Assembly: GCA_003220935.1 (NCBI GenBank) | Contig: QHTT01000072.1 | Coordinates: 1 to 64,000 of the forward strand | Length of the DNA stretch: 64,000 bases | Reading direction: 5' to 3' | Source: Gemmatimonadota bacterium | GTDB taxonomy: Bacteria; Gemmatimonadota; Gemmatimonadetes; Gemmatimonadales; GWC2-71-9 | Shown: positions 8,690-19,326 of the stretch, piece by piece | Layout of the letters: every line of letters begins with the position of its first letter | Position numbering within the stretch: position 1 is the stretch's first letter | Notes under the pieces: generated by a model | The model's input: the letters and a program-made list of their open reading frames with translations, nothing else | Told to the model about the DNA's origin: nothing | Databases searched by the model: none | Translations under genes and position numbers: made by a program

Positions 8690-10048
8690 ATGGTTCGCGT
8701 CAGGCTCTCGCGCCCCGCGCTGTGGCTCGCCCCCGTGATGGTTGCGCTGGCAACGTGCCGGGTGAGTCCACCCCCTCCACCGATCAGCGTCCCGATCCCG
8801 AGCAGCGCGGCGGAGGCACCGACCGGCTTCGACGACCGGAGCAACGGGGCGAATGATGACTCCACTCATGAGGTCGATCAGGAGGCGTTCGACGAGGTGG
8901 AAGAAATCGCGGATGGATTGGGACCGCTCTACAACGCGCAGGCCTGCCGCGAGTGCCACCAAAACCCCACCTCCGGCGGAGCGAGTCAGATCACCGAATT
9001 GCGGGTGGGGCATCTGGGACCGGATGGACGGTTCCGCGATGCGGACATCCCGATCGCGCGTGGCACGGTCACCATCTCCGGTCGCACGCTCGTCAACGAT
9101 CGGGCCATCTGCCCGAACGCGGCGTTCCCGGATTCCGAGATTCAAGAACGGGTGCCCGACACGGAGACGATTCGCACGACGCGCGCGTCGCTCAACCTGC
9201 TGGGCGACGGGCTGGTGGAAGCCGTCGCCGACGAGACGCTGATCGAGATCGCGCGCGCGCAACGCCGGGCGACGCGCGGCACGATCCGCGGTCAGGCGCT
9301 CTATGTGCCGATCCTGGAGGCCCCGGGGGAAACGCGCATCGGGCGGTTCGGGTGGAAAGATCAGCACGCCAGCCTGCTGTCGTTTTCGGCGGATGCCTAC
9401 CTGAATGAGATGGGCTTCACCACCCGCCTGTTCCCCGACGAAGTGACCACGCTGTGCAATACGGCATCCGAGCCGAACGATACGACGCACGCGGACGGGC
9501 TCGCCGATTTCGAGCGGTTCGCCCGCTTCGTGCGGGCCACCAAGGCGCCCGCCCGCGATACGGTGCTGGCCGCGACCCCCGCGGCGCGCCGCGGGTCGGA
9601 ATTGTTCGACGCAATCGGCTGCGCCACGTGTCACGTTCGCACCCTGGTCACGGCCGCCGCCGGGACGGCGATCAACGGCGGAACCGACACAATCCCGCCG
9701 GCGCTCGGTGAGAAGGCATTCCACCCCTTCGGCGATTTTCTGTTGCACAACGTCGGCACGGGCGACGGGATCGTCATGGCGATGCCGGAGCACTACGGGC
9801 CCGCCGTATACAAGACCGTGTGGAAGGAGTTTTCGATCGACAGCGTCGGCCGCACGCGAAACAAGGTGCGGACCGCGCCATTATGGGGCGTGCGCTTGCG
9901 CCCGCGGCTGATGCATGACGCGGCGTCGCTGACGCTGCGCGACGCCATCGTGCGGCATCGAGGAGAGGCCAGCGACGTGTCCAACCGTTTTGGTAGGCTG
10001 ACTCTGAGCGATCAGGAAGCCATCATCGAGTTTCTAAAGTCGTTGTGA
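8690..10048 (+). CDS. Di-heme c-type cytochrome lipoprotein of the DHOR (DUF1111) family
   Basis: A 452-residue exported lipoprotein with a lipobox ending LATC (Cys23) and a following Pro-rich tether. Two CxxCH haem-attachment motifs are present: CRECH at 86-90 and CATCH at 311-315. The arrangement matches the di-haem oxidoreductase family related to bacterial cytochrome c peroxidases, with a C-terminal segment containing NKVRTAPLWGVRLRPRLMHD that is typical of DUF1111. The physiological donor and substrate are unknown. GAGG lies six bases before the ATG. The gene stands alone; the 238-base region upstream, shared with the divergent unknown gene, must contain its promoter. Confidence 0.85.
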   Translation: MVRVRLSRPALWLAPVMVALATCRVSPPPPPISVPIPSSAAEAPTGFDDRSNGANDDSTHEVDQEAFDEVEEIADGLGPLYNAQACRECHQNPTSGGASQITELRVGHLGPDGRFRDADIPIARGTVTISGRTLVNDRAICPNAAFPDSEIQERVPDTETIRTTRASLNLLGDGLVEAVADETLIEIARAQRRATRGTIRGQALYVPILEAPGETRIGRFGWKDQHASLLSFSADAYLNEMGFTTRLFPDEVTTLCNTASEPNDTTHADGLADFERFARFVRATKAPARDTVLAATPAARRGSELFDAIGCATCHVRTLVTAAAGTAINGGTDTIPPALGEKAFHPFGDFLLHNVGTGDGIVMAMPEHYGPAVYKTVWKEFSIDSVGRTRNKVRTAPLWGVRLRPRLMHDAASLTLRDAIVRHRGEASDVSNRFGRLTLSDQEAIIEFLKSL

Positions 10049-10108
10049 CGGCACGCTCGGCATCACTTGCCGTGACCCGTCCCCACACGGATGCTCCGGT
10101 CGATTATT

Positions 10109-10174
10109 CCCGGGCTGAGAGCCCGGGCTCGGCGCGAATGTGTGCCCTGTAAGGGCGCGCCCGGGCCGGGCGCG
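10109..10174. repeat. Multi-hairpin palindromic element, copy 1 (intergenic)
   Basis: A 7-base stem CCCGGGC/GCCCGGG closes a TGAGA loop, followed by CTCGGCGCG, then a GCCCT/AGGGC hairpin with a GTA loop, then a GC-rich palindrome CGCCCGGGCCGGGCG. The first hairpin and spacer are nearly the same as those at 57989. It lies between the di-haem cytochrome gene and the convergent tRNA-Met and may serve as a two-way terminator, although no T tract follows. Confidence 0.7.
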
Positions 10175-10247
10175 ACTAACACGGAGGCCGACTGTGAGCG
10201 GACCGTCCGAGCAACCCCTGCCCGGAGCGCCAGTCTGGCGATGGCAG

Positions 10248-10321
10248 TAGCGGCGGTCGGACTCGAACCGACGACCCGCGGATTATGATTCCGCTGCTCT
10301 AACCAGCTGAGCTACGCCGCC
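10248..10321 (-). tRNA. tRNA-Met (CAT), elongator type
   Basis: The minus strand folds into a standard 74-base cloverleaf. The acceptor arm GGCGGCG pairs with CGCCGCT (final G-U), the D arm begins TAGCTCAG, the anticodon stem GCGGA/TCCGC holds loop ATCATAA with anticodon CAT, and the T arm contains GGTTCGAGTCC. CCA is not encoded. A CAT anticodon could also belong to the lysidine-modified tRNA-Ile2, but the GGCNNCGTAGCTCAG 5' half resembles elongator tRNA-Met. It lies 19 bases downstream of alkA on the same strand. Confidence 0.9.
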
Positions 10322-10340
10322 TTGAATGCAGGAACAGAAC

Positions 10341-11033
10341 TTAGCGGAGCCCCGGCCGGGACGGGAGTGCCCGCGCTTTGGTCGCGCCCTCGAGCGCGCG
10401 CCATAAATACCAGCTAGCCACCGTGCGGTACGGCTTCCACCGCTCACCGTGTCGTTCCAGCTCCGCGCGCGCCGGCAGCCCGCGTTTCTTGAACGCGATC
10501 GCGAAGCCCTTCCGAACGCCGTAGTCGTCTGCGGGCAGCACGTCGGGGCGGCCGAGGCGGAAAATCAGAAACATCTCCGCTGTCCACCGGCCGATACCGC
10601 GCACCACGGTGAGGCGCTCGACAAGCGCCTCGTCTTTCATGCGACGCGCCTCGGCGAGCGTGGGGATCTCGCCGTCGGCCACCCTCCGCGCGAGGTCGCG
10701 CAACGAGAGGAGCTTCGCACGCGACAGCCCGGCGCCCCGAAGCTGCACGTCCGAGACGCGCCGCATCTGCTCGGCCGTGGGGCCAGCGGGCGCGCGCGGA
10801 AACAGCGCGCACACGCGCGCGAAGATCGTAGCCGCGGCCCTGCCGCTGAGCTGCTGGTAGACGATGGCCTCCGCCAGCGCGGCGAAACTGCTCGGAGCAC
10901 GCTTGAGCTGCAAGCGGAACGGCCCCACGGCGTCGATCACGCGCGCGAGCACCGGGTCGGACGCGCGCACGTGCTCGACCGCTACACGAGGATCGAAGCT
11001 GTACGCGCCGTCGTTCGCCAGTGCGGTGGCCAT
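10341..11033 (-). CDS. alkA: DNA-3-methyladenine glycosylase II (AlkA, HhH-GPD superfamily)
   Basis: Base-excision repair glycosylase for alkylated purines. The 230-residue protein shows the helix-hairpin-helix VRGIGRWTAEM, followed by the Gly/Pro-rich loop and the catalytic aspartate in VLPADDYGVRKG. YQQLSGRAAATIF is the usual N-terminal helix motif of the family. It lacks the larger N-terminal domain of E. coli AlkA, as many bacterial homologues do. The stop of the DinB gene lies six bases before its ATG. DinB-fold proteins and alkA are often stress genes, and the divergent AraC-family regulator suggests that the pair may be controlled together. Confidence 0.9.
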   Translation of the reverse strand: MATALANDGAYSFDPRVAVEHVRASDPVLARVIDAVGPFRLQLKRAPSSFAALAEAIVYQQLSGRAAATIFARVCALFPRAPAGPTAEQMRRVSDVQLRGAGLSRAKLLSLRDLARRVADGEIPTLAEARRMKDEALVERLTVVRGIGRWTAEMFLIFRLGRPDVLPADDYGVRKGFAIAFKKRGLPARAELERHGERWKPYRTVASWYLWRALEGATKARALPSRPGLR

Positions 11034-11039
11034 CGGCAG

Positions 11040-11543
11040 CTACTCCGCGCCCAGCCGTTTGATGAGCTGTACCTGCCCCGCGTGGTAGACAGCGTGGCAG
11101 GTGATGCCGAGGACCAGGTCGAAACGCTCGGCGTCGGTGAGTGACGATTGCGCTCGGCCGACGCGGATGTCGGCGATGACCGTGGCTAATCGCCCCTGCT
11201 CCGCCTCCACCACGGCCCGGATCTCGGGCCAGGTCAGCTTGGACTGATCGGGCAGTGCGAACCAGTCGTCACCTTCCAGCACGAAGGGCTCCGCTGGTGT
11301 ACCAGAGAGTTGGCCCCACACGGAGCGGGTGTAGTAGGCGTGATGCAGCGCAATCTCGGCGATGTTGTGACGCCCGGGCGCCGGCCGCCAGAACGCGAGC
11401 TGCGGCGAAACGTCGGCGAGCGCTGCCCTCAGGTCGGCACCGTGCCAGGCCCCCGGTCCGTATCCTTCCTCGACGACCCGCGCGAGCACGCTCGGATCCA
11501 GCCCGGCCGGAATCGCTGTCTTGGCTTTCATCGCAACGCTCAT
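11040..11543 (-). CDS. DinB-family (DUF664-like) metal-binding four-helix protein
   Basis: A 167-residue DinB/YfiT-like putative metalloenzyme. The family's metal-binding histidines are visible in HNIAEIALHHAYYTRSVW and at the C-terminus in HAVYHAGQVQLIKRL. Many members are thiol-dependent transferases (bacillithiol or mycothiol type), but the substrate cannot be told from the sequence. The start is ATG 11543 with GGGAGG upstream. The gene overlaps nothing, runs into alkA after six bases, and is divergent from the AraC regulator across 96 bases. That spacer carries an imperfect palindrome CCGGGGA...TCCCCCGG, which could be an operator. Confidence 0.85.
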   Translation of the reverse strand: MSVAMKAKTAIPAGLDPSVLARVVEEGYGPGAWHGADLRAALADVSPQLAFWRPAPGRHNIAEIALHHAYYTRSVWGQLSGTPAEPFVLEGDDWFALPDQSKLTWPEIRAVVEAEQGRLATVIADIRVGRAQSSLTDAERFDLVLGITCHAVYHAGQVQLIKRLGAE

Positions 11544-11639
11544 GCTGCCCTCCCGCGTGAGTGGCGCAACCGGGGATTGCCTTTGTGTCCCCCGGGCTTT
11601 CAAGTTGAGAGCATCATACGTAGTCACAGGAGCGAAGTC

Positions 11640-12569
11640 TTGGCAAAAATTGCGCTCGAGGTGGAGCGGGCGGTGGCGCAGCGCGCTCTGACCGGTGACC
11701 GGGGGCGCGTCACAGGGCGCGTGCTGGCTCGCGGCGAGGGCTGGACCGTCGAGGATGTGATCTGCACGTCCGGTCCCCAGGACCGACCGTTCGAAGAGTA
11801 TCACGGGCACGTCTCGATCGGCATGGTCGCGGCGGGGACCTTTCAATACCGCTCCGCGGCGGGTCGCGAGCTGATGACGCCAGGCTCGCTGCTGTTGGGC
11901 ACCGCCGGTCAATGCTTCGAGTGTGGGCATGAGCATGGTTCGGGGGACCGCTGCCTCGCGTTTCGGTACACCCCGGACTATTTCGAGCGCCTCGCGGCGG
12001 ATGCGGGAGCCTCCGGCGCCGCGCCGGCGTTCCGGCTGCCTCGCTTGCCGCCGTTACGAGAGTTGGCGCCGCTCGTCGCACAGGCGTGCGCTGGTCTGGC
12101 CGGGTCCGTTGCAGTGGCGTGGGAGGAAGTGAGCGTCCACCTGGCGGCCCAGGTGGTGCAGCTGGTGAGCGCACTCCGCGCCAGCGGGAGCGGTGCGCCA
12201 GGCAACGCGGTGGCGCGCGTGACGCGAATGGTGCGGGCGATTGAACGTCGTCCCAGCGCGCGACTCAGCCTGGGAAGCCTGGCGCGTGACGCGGGTCTGA
12301 GCCCGTACCACTTCCTCCGCACGTTCCAGCGCGTGACGGGCGTGACCCCGCATCAGTTCGTGCTCCGGGCGCGCCTGCGTGAGGCCGCGCTGCGGCTGGT
12401 GGCAGAACGGGCGAAGATCATCGACATCGCTCTCGAGTGTGGCTTCGGCGACGTGTCGAACTTCAACCGCAGCTTCCGCGGCGAGTTCGGCGTCAGCCCG
12501 CGGGCCTATCGTCTGCGAACGGGGCCGGGGTGGAAACGACAACGTCGCAGTACCGCCCCGAATCCTTGA
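11640..12569 (+). CDS. AraC-family transcriptional regulator
   Basis: A 309-residue regulator with an N-terminal cupin-like sensing domain (HGHVSIGMVAAGTFQYRS) and a C-terminal pair of helix-turn-helices. The first helix is in LGSLARDAGLSPYHFLRTF and the second in IIDIALECGFGDVSNFNR, followed by FGVSPRAYR, the canonical AraC ending. I chose the TTG at 11640 because AGGAG lies eight bases before it and homology begins there; the frame stays open further upstream. Being divergent from DinB-alkA, it is a plausible regulator of those genes. Its effector is unknown. Confidence 0.88.
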   Translation: MAKIALEVERAVAQRALTGDRGRVTGRVLARGEGWTVEDVICTSGPQDRPFEEYHGHVSIGMVAAGTFQYRSAAGRELMTPGSLLLGTAGQCFECGHEHGSGDRCLAFRYTPDYFERLAADAGASGAAPAFRLPRLPPLRELAPLVAQACAGLAGSVAVAWEEVSVHLAAQVVQLVSALRASGSGAPGNAVARVTRMVRAIERRPSARLSLGSLARDAGLSPYHFLRTFQRVTGVTPHQFVLRARLREAALRLVAERAKIIDIALECGFGDVSNFNRSFRGEFGVSPRAYRLRTGPGWKRQRRSTAPNP

Positions 12570-12779
12570 CGAAGGCTTAAGATTGATCACCATGGCCTTG
12601 CAGCTGGCGTTGGGCGCCCGACACATCCGTTGCTTGCCTGCCACAGGGGGGGTGGCACGGCTGGCTTGGTGTTCGGGCGGCGAGCCCCTGCCGAGCGGCC
12701 GACGCGGTGCGGCGCTTGCATGCCGCGCTAGGGAAGCCATGAGGACCCTCCCGCTCGCGGCGCTCGTCGGGGTGCCCCG

Positions 12780-14318
12780 ATGAAGTGCCCGCGCTGCTCG
12801 CTGTTCGACATCCCAGAAGGCGCGCCGGGCTGTGCGGTGTGCGGCTACCAGCTGCCCGGGGCCGAAGCTAAACAGGCCCCGCCGGCTGTCCTCACGGAGC
12901 TGGACGCGCGCCGTGAGCTGACGCGCGAATTCCGCATCGAGGCGCTGCTCCAGCCTGGCGACCAAGGCTCCACAATCGTCTACCTGGCCTATGACCCGCG
13001 CCAGGACCGGCAGGTGGAGGTGAAGGTCGCGCCACGCCAGCCGCTGCGGGACGCGGGAGCGGAAGACCGATTCCGGCGCGCGGCGGAAGCGGCCGCGGCA
13101 CTCGATCATCCCCACATCTTGCCGATCTACCGGTGCGGGGCCACGGCGAACTTCCTCTGGTTCTCCACCAAGCAGTTCCAGGGTCGCTCCGTCGCGGAGC
13201 TAGTCCGCACCAACGGACCGATGGACCTCGCCGACTGCCTGCGGATCCTCGAGCAGGTCGCGAGCGCGCTGGACTACGCACACCGGCGGGGCGTGTTCCA
13301 CGGGGCGCTCTCGTCCGGCAACGTGATGCTCGACGCGAACGAGTGGGCCCTGGTGGGCGATTTCGCCGTCGCCGAAGTGGTGGCGACCGGTCGCACCGCG
13401 GCCGAAGTCTTCAACGCCCGCGGCCCGACGCCCACCGCGGACCAATACGCGTTGGCGGCGCTGGCGTACGAATGCTTGAGCGCCAGGCCGCCCGGGAACG
13501 AACCGATCCCCGACCTGAGCGGCGTCCGCCCGGAGATTCCCGCACACGTCTCCGAGGCGCTGCGGCGCGCACTGAGCAGCCGCCCCACCGAGCGGTTCCC
13601 GACGGTGCTCGACTTCGTCGGCGCGATCGGCGGGACGTCGCCGGGGGCGGGGCAGCGCGCCGCCCTGTTCTCGCTCAACCCGCGCCGGGGACCCGGCTCG
13701 CCGATCGTCATCATGGACGACGAGCCCGAGCCGCGCCGCGTGGGGCGCCGCCTCGCCGCCGCTGCCGGCATCGTGCTCGCGCTCGGCGCGGGCGGTGTGT
13801 GGCTCAGCCTGTCGACGCTCCCCGCCGCGCCGCCGCTCCAGCGCCGCCTGGGAGTGGGACGCCCGCCCGCGACCACGGCGGTCCCGATCCCGCCCACGTC
13901 GGGCCCTCCCTCGACGGCGCCGCCCGATAGCGCACCGCGCGACAGCCAGCCGGCGTCGGTGACTCCAAGTCTGCCGGCCCCTCGTCCCCTGCCTCCGGCG
14001 ACCAAGCGGGTGACTGCCCCGCGCGTGACGCGCACCGCGCCCCAACCGCCGGCGGTCAAGAAGTCCGCACCGCCGCCCGCTGTGGCGCATCGCATGGAGC
14101 TCGGCCGCCTGTCCGTCAACGCCTTGCCCTGGGGCAACGTGTACGTCGACGGACAGCTACTCGGGACCGTTCCGCTGAGGGACCTGCCCGTCTGGCCCGG
14201 GACGCACTTGCTGCGCGTGGAGCGTGAGGGCTTCCAGCCGTACGAGCGCACCTTCGAGATCGCGTCGGGCCAGCGGCTAGCGATCACCGACATCGTGTTG
14301 CGAGAGCTCGCCCCATGA
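12780..14318 (+). CDS. Membrane pseudokinase: zinc ribbon, kinase-like domain, TM segment, PEGA domain
   Basis: A 512-residue protein beginning with a zinc ribbon (Cys3, Cys6, Cys18, Cys21). A Ser/Thr protein-kinase-like domain spans about 50-285, then one membrane segment (about 320-345), a Pro/Thr-rich stalk and a C-terminal PEGA domain (about 445-510, containing GNVYVDGQLLGTVPL). The ATP-binding Lys is kept in VEVKVA (Lys82) and the Mg-binding Asn181 remains, but the catalytic loop HRDLKPEN is replaced by HGALSSGN (174-181) and DFG by DFA (194-196). The catalytic aspartate is therefore missing, and a scaffolding or sensing role is more likely than phosphotransfer. It is coupled by ATGA overlap to the next gene. 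A 210-base gene-free region precedes it. Confidence 0.85.
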   Translation: MKCPRCSLFDIPEGAPGCAVCGYQLPGAEAKQAPPAVLTELDARRELTREFRIEALLQPGDQGSTIVYLAYDPRQDRQVEVKVAPRQPLRDAGAEDRFRRAAEAAAALDHPHILPIYRCGATANFLWFSTKQFQGRSVAELVRTNGPMDLADCLRILEQVASALDYAHRRGVFHGALSSGNVMLDANEWALVGDFAVAEVVATGRTAAEVFNARGPTPTADQYALAALAYECLSARPPGNEPIPDLSGVRPEIPAHVSEALRRALSSRPTERFPTVLDFVGAIGGTSPGAGQRAALFSLNPRRGPGSPIVIMDDEPEPRRVGRRLAAAAGIVLALGAGGVWLSLSTLPAAPPLQRRLGVGRPPATTAVPIPPTSGPPSTAPPDSAPRDSQPASVTPSLPAPRPLPPATKRVTAPRVTRTAPQPPAVKKSAPPPAVAHRMELGRLSVNALPWGNVYVDGQLLGTVPLRDLPVWPGTHLLRVEREGFQPYERTFEIASGQRLAITDIVLRELAP

Positions 14319-15370
14319 TTCGCCGCCTGGTCACGACGCTCGTGGTCGCTGCGCTTGCGCTCGTGACCCGGGGCCCCACGGTCGCGGCCCAGTCCGCCAC
14401 CGACCTGCTCACCACCGGAATGCGCTCGTACCAGAACCTCGACTACGAGGCGGCAGCAGCGACGCTGCGAAAAGGCCTGCTGCGCGCGACGAGCGACACC
14501 TTCTCCACCCCCGAGCGGCTCCAGGCGCTGACGTATCTCGGCGCCACCGAGCTGTTTCGGCGCCGCCGCGACTCTGCCGTAGCCGCGTTCCGGCAGATCG
14601 CAGTCACCGATCCGACCTACCGCCCGAGCGCGATCATCTTCCCGCCGCAGGTGACCAGCTTGTTCCAGGAAGTGCGCCAGGGAACGAGGACGGTCTTCAT
14701 CCGGGTCCCGCCCGAGACCGAGTTTCGGGCCCGCGCCGAGCGCCTCACCGCCAGGCTGGTGGCGAGCACGCCGCACGACATCGCCGTCGCAGTCACCCGC
14801 GACGACGGGGCCGTCGTGAATTCACTCTATAGCGGACCGATTGACGACAGCCTCGCGGTGACATGGGACGGCACGGAGCGGGGAGAGGCGGTGAAGAGCG
14901 GCCACTACCTGCTGCGGGTCACCTCACAGGCGGCAGCCGGCGCGCGCCAGCTGGTCCGCCAGCTCCCGCTCGAGATCGAGCGGGCGCGCCCGGACACGCA
15001 GCCGTGGCCGTCGCCGGGCGATGCGACGTCGCCGGGAGTGCGTTCCGGGCCGGCGGTGCGCTCGCTCGCGGGAGGCCTGGCGGCGGCGGTCGCCGTGGTC
15101 GTGCTGCCGTCGATCGTCGCCCACGACGCCGACGGCATCAAGGGGCGATTCGCGGTGGCGGCCGCCATCGGTGGGGCCGGGCTGGCGAGCTTCTTCGCGC
15201 AGCGGTCCGCACCTCCCCTCGACGTCGTCGCCGGGGCGAGCGCCGCAGCGCGCGACGCGGCGAAGCGCCGCCTGGAGGACGTGCGGCGGCAGAACGCGAA
15301 GGCGCTCGCCGAGATCCGGCTGCGGGTGCGCGCCGGACCGGCGACGCTGCTGGAGCAGGGGGCGCAATGA
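14315..15370 (+). CDS. Exported TPR-like protein, partner of the pseudokinase
   Basis: A 351-residue protein with an N-terminal signal peptide ending near VAAQ (residue 26). A helical repeat region follows (about 28-115: SYQNLDYEAAAATL, YLGATELFRRRRDSAVAAFRQI) that looks like tetratricopeptide repeats, then a beta-rich middle (FRARAERLTARLVAS, WDGTERGEAVKSGHYLLRV) resembling a FlgD-type Ig-like fold. Two hydrophobic stretches between about 245 and 295 are followed by a basic helix. It overlaps its neighbours by ATGA on both sides, so all three genes of the cassette are probably made together. I do not recognise a named family for the whole protein. Confidence 0.72.
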   Translation: MIRRLVTTLVVAALALVTRGPTVAAQSATDLLTTGMRSYQNLDYEAAAATLRKGLLRATSDTFSTPERLQALTYLGATELFRRRRDSAVAAFRQIAVTDPTYRPSAIIFPPQVTSLFQEVRQGTRTVFIRVPPETEFRARAERLTARLVASTPHDIAVAVTRDDGAVVNSLYSGPIDDSLAVTWDGTERGEAVKSGHYLLRVTSQAAAGARQLVRQLPLEIERARPDTQPWPSPGDATSPGVRSGPAVRSLAGGLAAAVAVVVLPSIVAHDADGIKGRFAVAAAIGGAGLASFFAQRSAPPLDVVAGASAAARDAAKRRLEDVRRQNAKALAEIRLRVRAGPATLLEQGAQ

Positions 15371-16011
15371 AGACCTTGGCGCGCCTCGCCTGGGCCCTCA
15401 CGCTGGTCGCATTACCGCTGGCGGCGCAACAGCGCCCGCGGGGCACCGTCTTCGCCGACGGCGCCATCGTGCGGTTCGGAGAAGTGGGAGGGCCCGCTGG
15501 GTCGTTCAGCGGACCGACCTTCGGCGTCGATGCCGGCGTCAGTCTCGGGAGCCTCATGCTGGGCGCGGGCTACCTAGAGGGGCGTGTGCAGCCGAGCAGC
15601 GGGAGTTCGGATTCCGTGGCGCGCGATCTCGTGGAAGCGCGAGCGTTCCTGGGTGTGCAGCCATGGCCGTGGCTCAGATTGAGCGTGGGGCCGCACGTGC
15701 GCGCTTTCGTGATCGGCGCCGTGACGGAGCGCTGGGTGCTCTGGCCAGTGCGCGCTCGCGCGCAGTCGGCGCTGGCGTCGACGCCGCTCGAGACGTACGT
15801 CGAACTGTGGCGCGCGCTGTCGGCCAAGGTAAACCTCCCCGAGGCAGTCGACCACGTGCAAGGTGGGGAAGCCGGGGTGGTGCTGCGGCCGCGCGGGTCG
15901 GCACTGTGGATGCGGCTCGGCTACCGTGTGGACGGCGCGCAGCTCGGAGGCGGGAGTCGGAGCGAGTCAGTCGAGGCCGTGAGCTTCGCGGTGGGGATCG
16001 GGCCGCGCTAG
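15367..16011 (+). CDS. Predicted outer-membrane or periplasmic beta-rich protein, third gene of the cassette
   Basis: A 214-residue protein with a clear signal peptide (cleavage near LAAQ, residue 20). Alternating hydrophobic/polar strands rich in Gly and aromatic residues follow, such as FGVDAGVSLGSLMLGAGYLE, and the C-terminus is an amphipathic strand ending VGIGPR. This pattern is usual for small outer-membrane barrels, but the protein does not end in Phe or Tyr, so a barrel is inference. The start is set by ATGA overlap with the previous gene. No family recognised. Confidence 0.65.
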   Translation: MKTLARLAWALTLVALPLAAQQRPRGTVFADGAIVRFGEVGGPAGSFSGPTFGVDAGVSLGSLMLGAGYLEGRVQPSSGSSDSVARDLVEARAFLGVQPWPWLRLSVGPHVRAFVIGAVTERWVLWPVRARAQSALASTPLETYVELWRALSAKVNLPEAVDHVQGGEAGVVLRPRGSALWMRLGYRVDGAQLGGGSRSESVEAVSFAVGIGPR

Positions 16012-16036
16012 CCAAGCCGCCGGCCGGGTGCGTCGA

Positions 16037-18360
<2,324 letters not shown>

Positions 18361-18364
<4 letters not shown>

Positions 18365-19326
18365 CCCGCTGGAAAATGATCGAAGCCCTTGGGGGCCGCG
18401 ATCGCCCGGCCGTGGTCGGTGAGCCGTACACCCGACCCTCGGACACAGCGACCGATCCGGGTGAGCGGAACGCGTGTCGCGACTCGGAACGATCGCGCGT
18501 CCCGATCCGTGAAGCGGGGCGGCAGTGCAACCAGGAGCTCGAACTCCTCGCCGCTCGCCACGGCGACGTGCCCAGGGACGCTGCGAAAACGCGGCACCTG
18601 CTCCACGGCGATCTCGACCCGGATGCCCGACGCCGCGGCGAGGTGGGCCGCGTCGGCGGCGAGCCCGTCGGAGACATCGATCATCGCCCGCGCGCCGAGC
18701 GCGGCCAGCCGGCGTCCCGCGGCGATGCGCGGCACGGGGCGCGCGAAGCGACGAAACAACCCGGGGGGCGGGCGCCGACCCGCCGCGAGCGCCTGCAGCG
18801 CCAGCTGCGCGCCGCCCAGCGCTCCCGTCACCCACACCCCATCACCGGGACGCGCCCCGTGGCGACGCACCGGGCGCACCGTCCACCCCAGGACGCACAC
18901 GTCCACCAGGTACCGATCTGAACGGACCAGGTCCCCCCCGAGCACGTGCGCGCCCACTCTCCGCGCGGCCGCGCCGACTCCCGCCATGATCTCCGCCGCG
19001 GGATCCCCTTCCCCCTTCCCCCTTCCCCGGCCCTTTCCCGGGACGCCCAATGAGACCACGACGCCGATCGGCTCAGCCCCGTCCGCAGCGAGGTCCGACA
19101 AGGCCGCCGCGACCGACCGCCACCCGATATCGGCGAACGAGAGCCAGGCGGTCCGGAAATGCACGTCCTCGAGGCTCAGGTCGATGCTGACGGCAAGCCA
19201 GGTGCGCCCGACGCGAATCAGCGCGCAGTCATCGCCCAGGCTCTGCCCGGTCCGCCCCAGCCGAGCAAAGATGCGGCGCAGCCGGTCGAATTCCCCGCCC
19301 CTGCCGAGGCGCAGGGCGGCGCTCAT
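18361..19326 (-). CDS. thiL: Thiamine-monophosphate kinase, with a Gly/Lys/Arg insertion
   Basis: Phosphorylates thiamine monophosphate to thiamine pyrophosphate. The 321-residue AIRS-type kinase shows GDDCALIRVG and AVSIDLSLEDVHFR (nucleotide and Mg sites), ALSDLAADGAEPIG, GGDLVRSD and MIDVSDGLAADAAHLAAAS. Residues about 95-107 form a low-complexity GKGRGRGKGEGDP segment in the loop before the family's next helix, encoded by a run of G-tracts. The ATG at 19326 overlaps the upstream propeller gene by four bases and the stop overlaps plsC by four bases. Confidence 0.92.
19005..19042 (-). repeat. G-tract run inside thiL
   Basis: On the coding strand this stretch has four or more runs of three to five G separated by AA or AAA, in units of GGGGGAA. 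The pattern meets the usual quadruplex-forming rule and encodes the GKGRGRGKGEG insertion. A similar G-rich segment sits in valS near 37440-37480. Confidence 0.6.

Noticed and set aside
10248..10321. tRNA-Ile2 (CAT, lysidine-modified)
   Set aside because: The acceptor and D arm resemble elongator tRNA-Met more closely, although the distinction by eye is not absolute.
12592..12783. A 63-codon frame ending in ATGA overlap with the pseudokinase
   Set aside because: The overlap is suggestive, but the translation is not protein-like (Ala/Gly/Arg/Cys scatter), no Shine-Dalgarno sequence is present, and it lies in a plausible promoter region.
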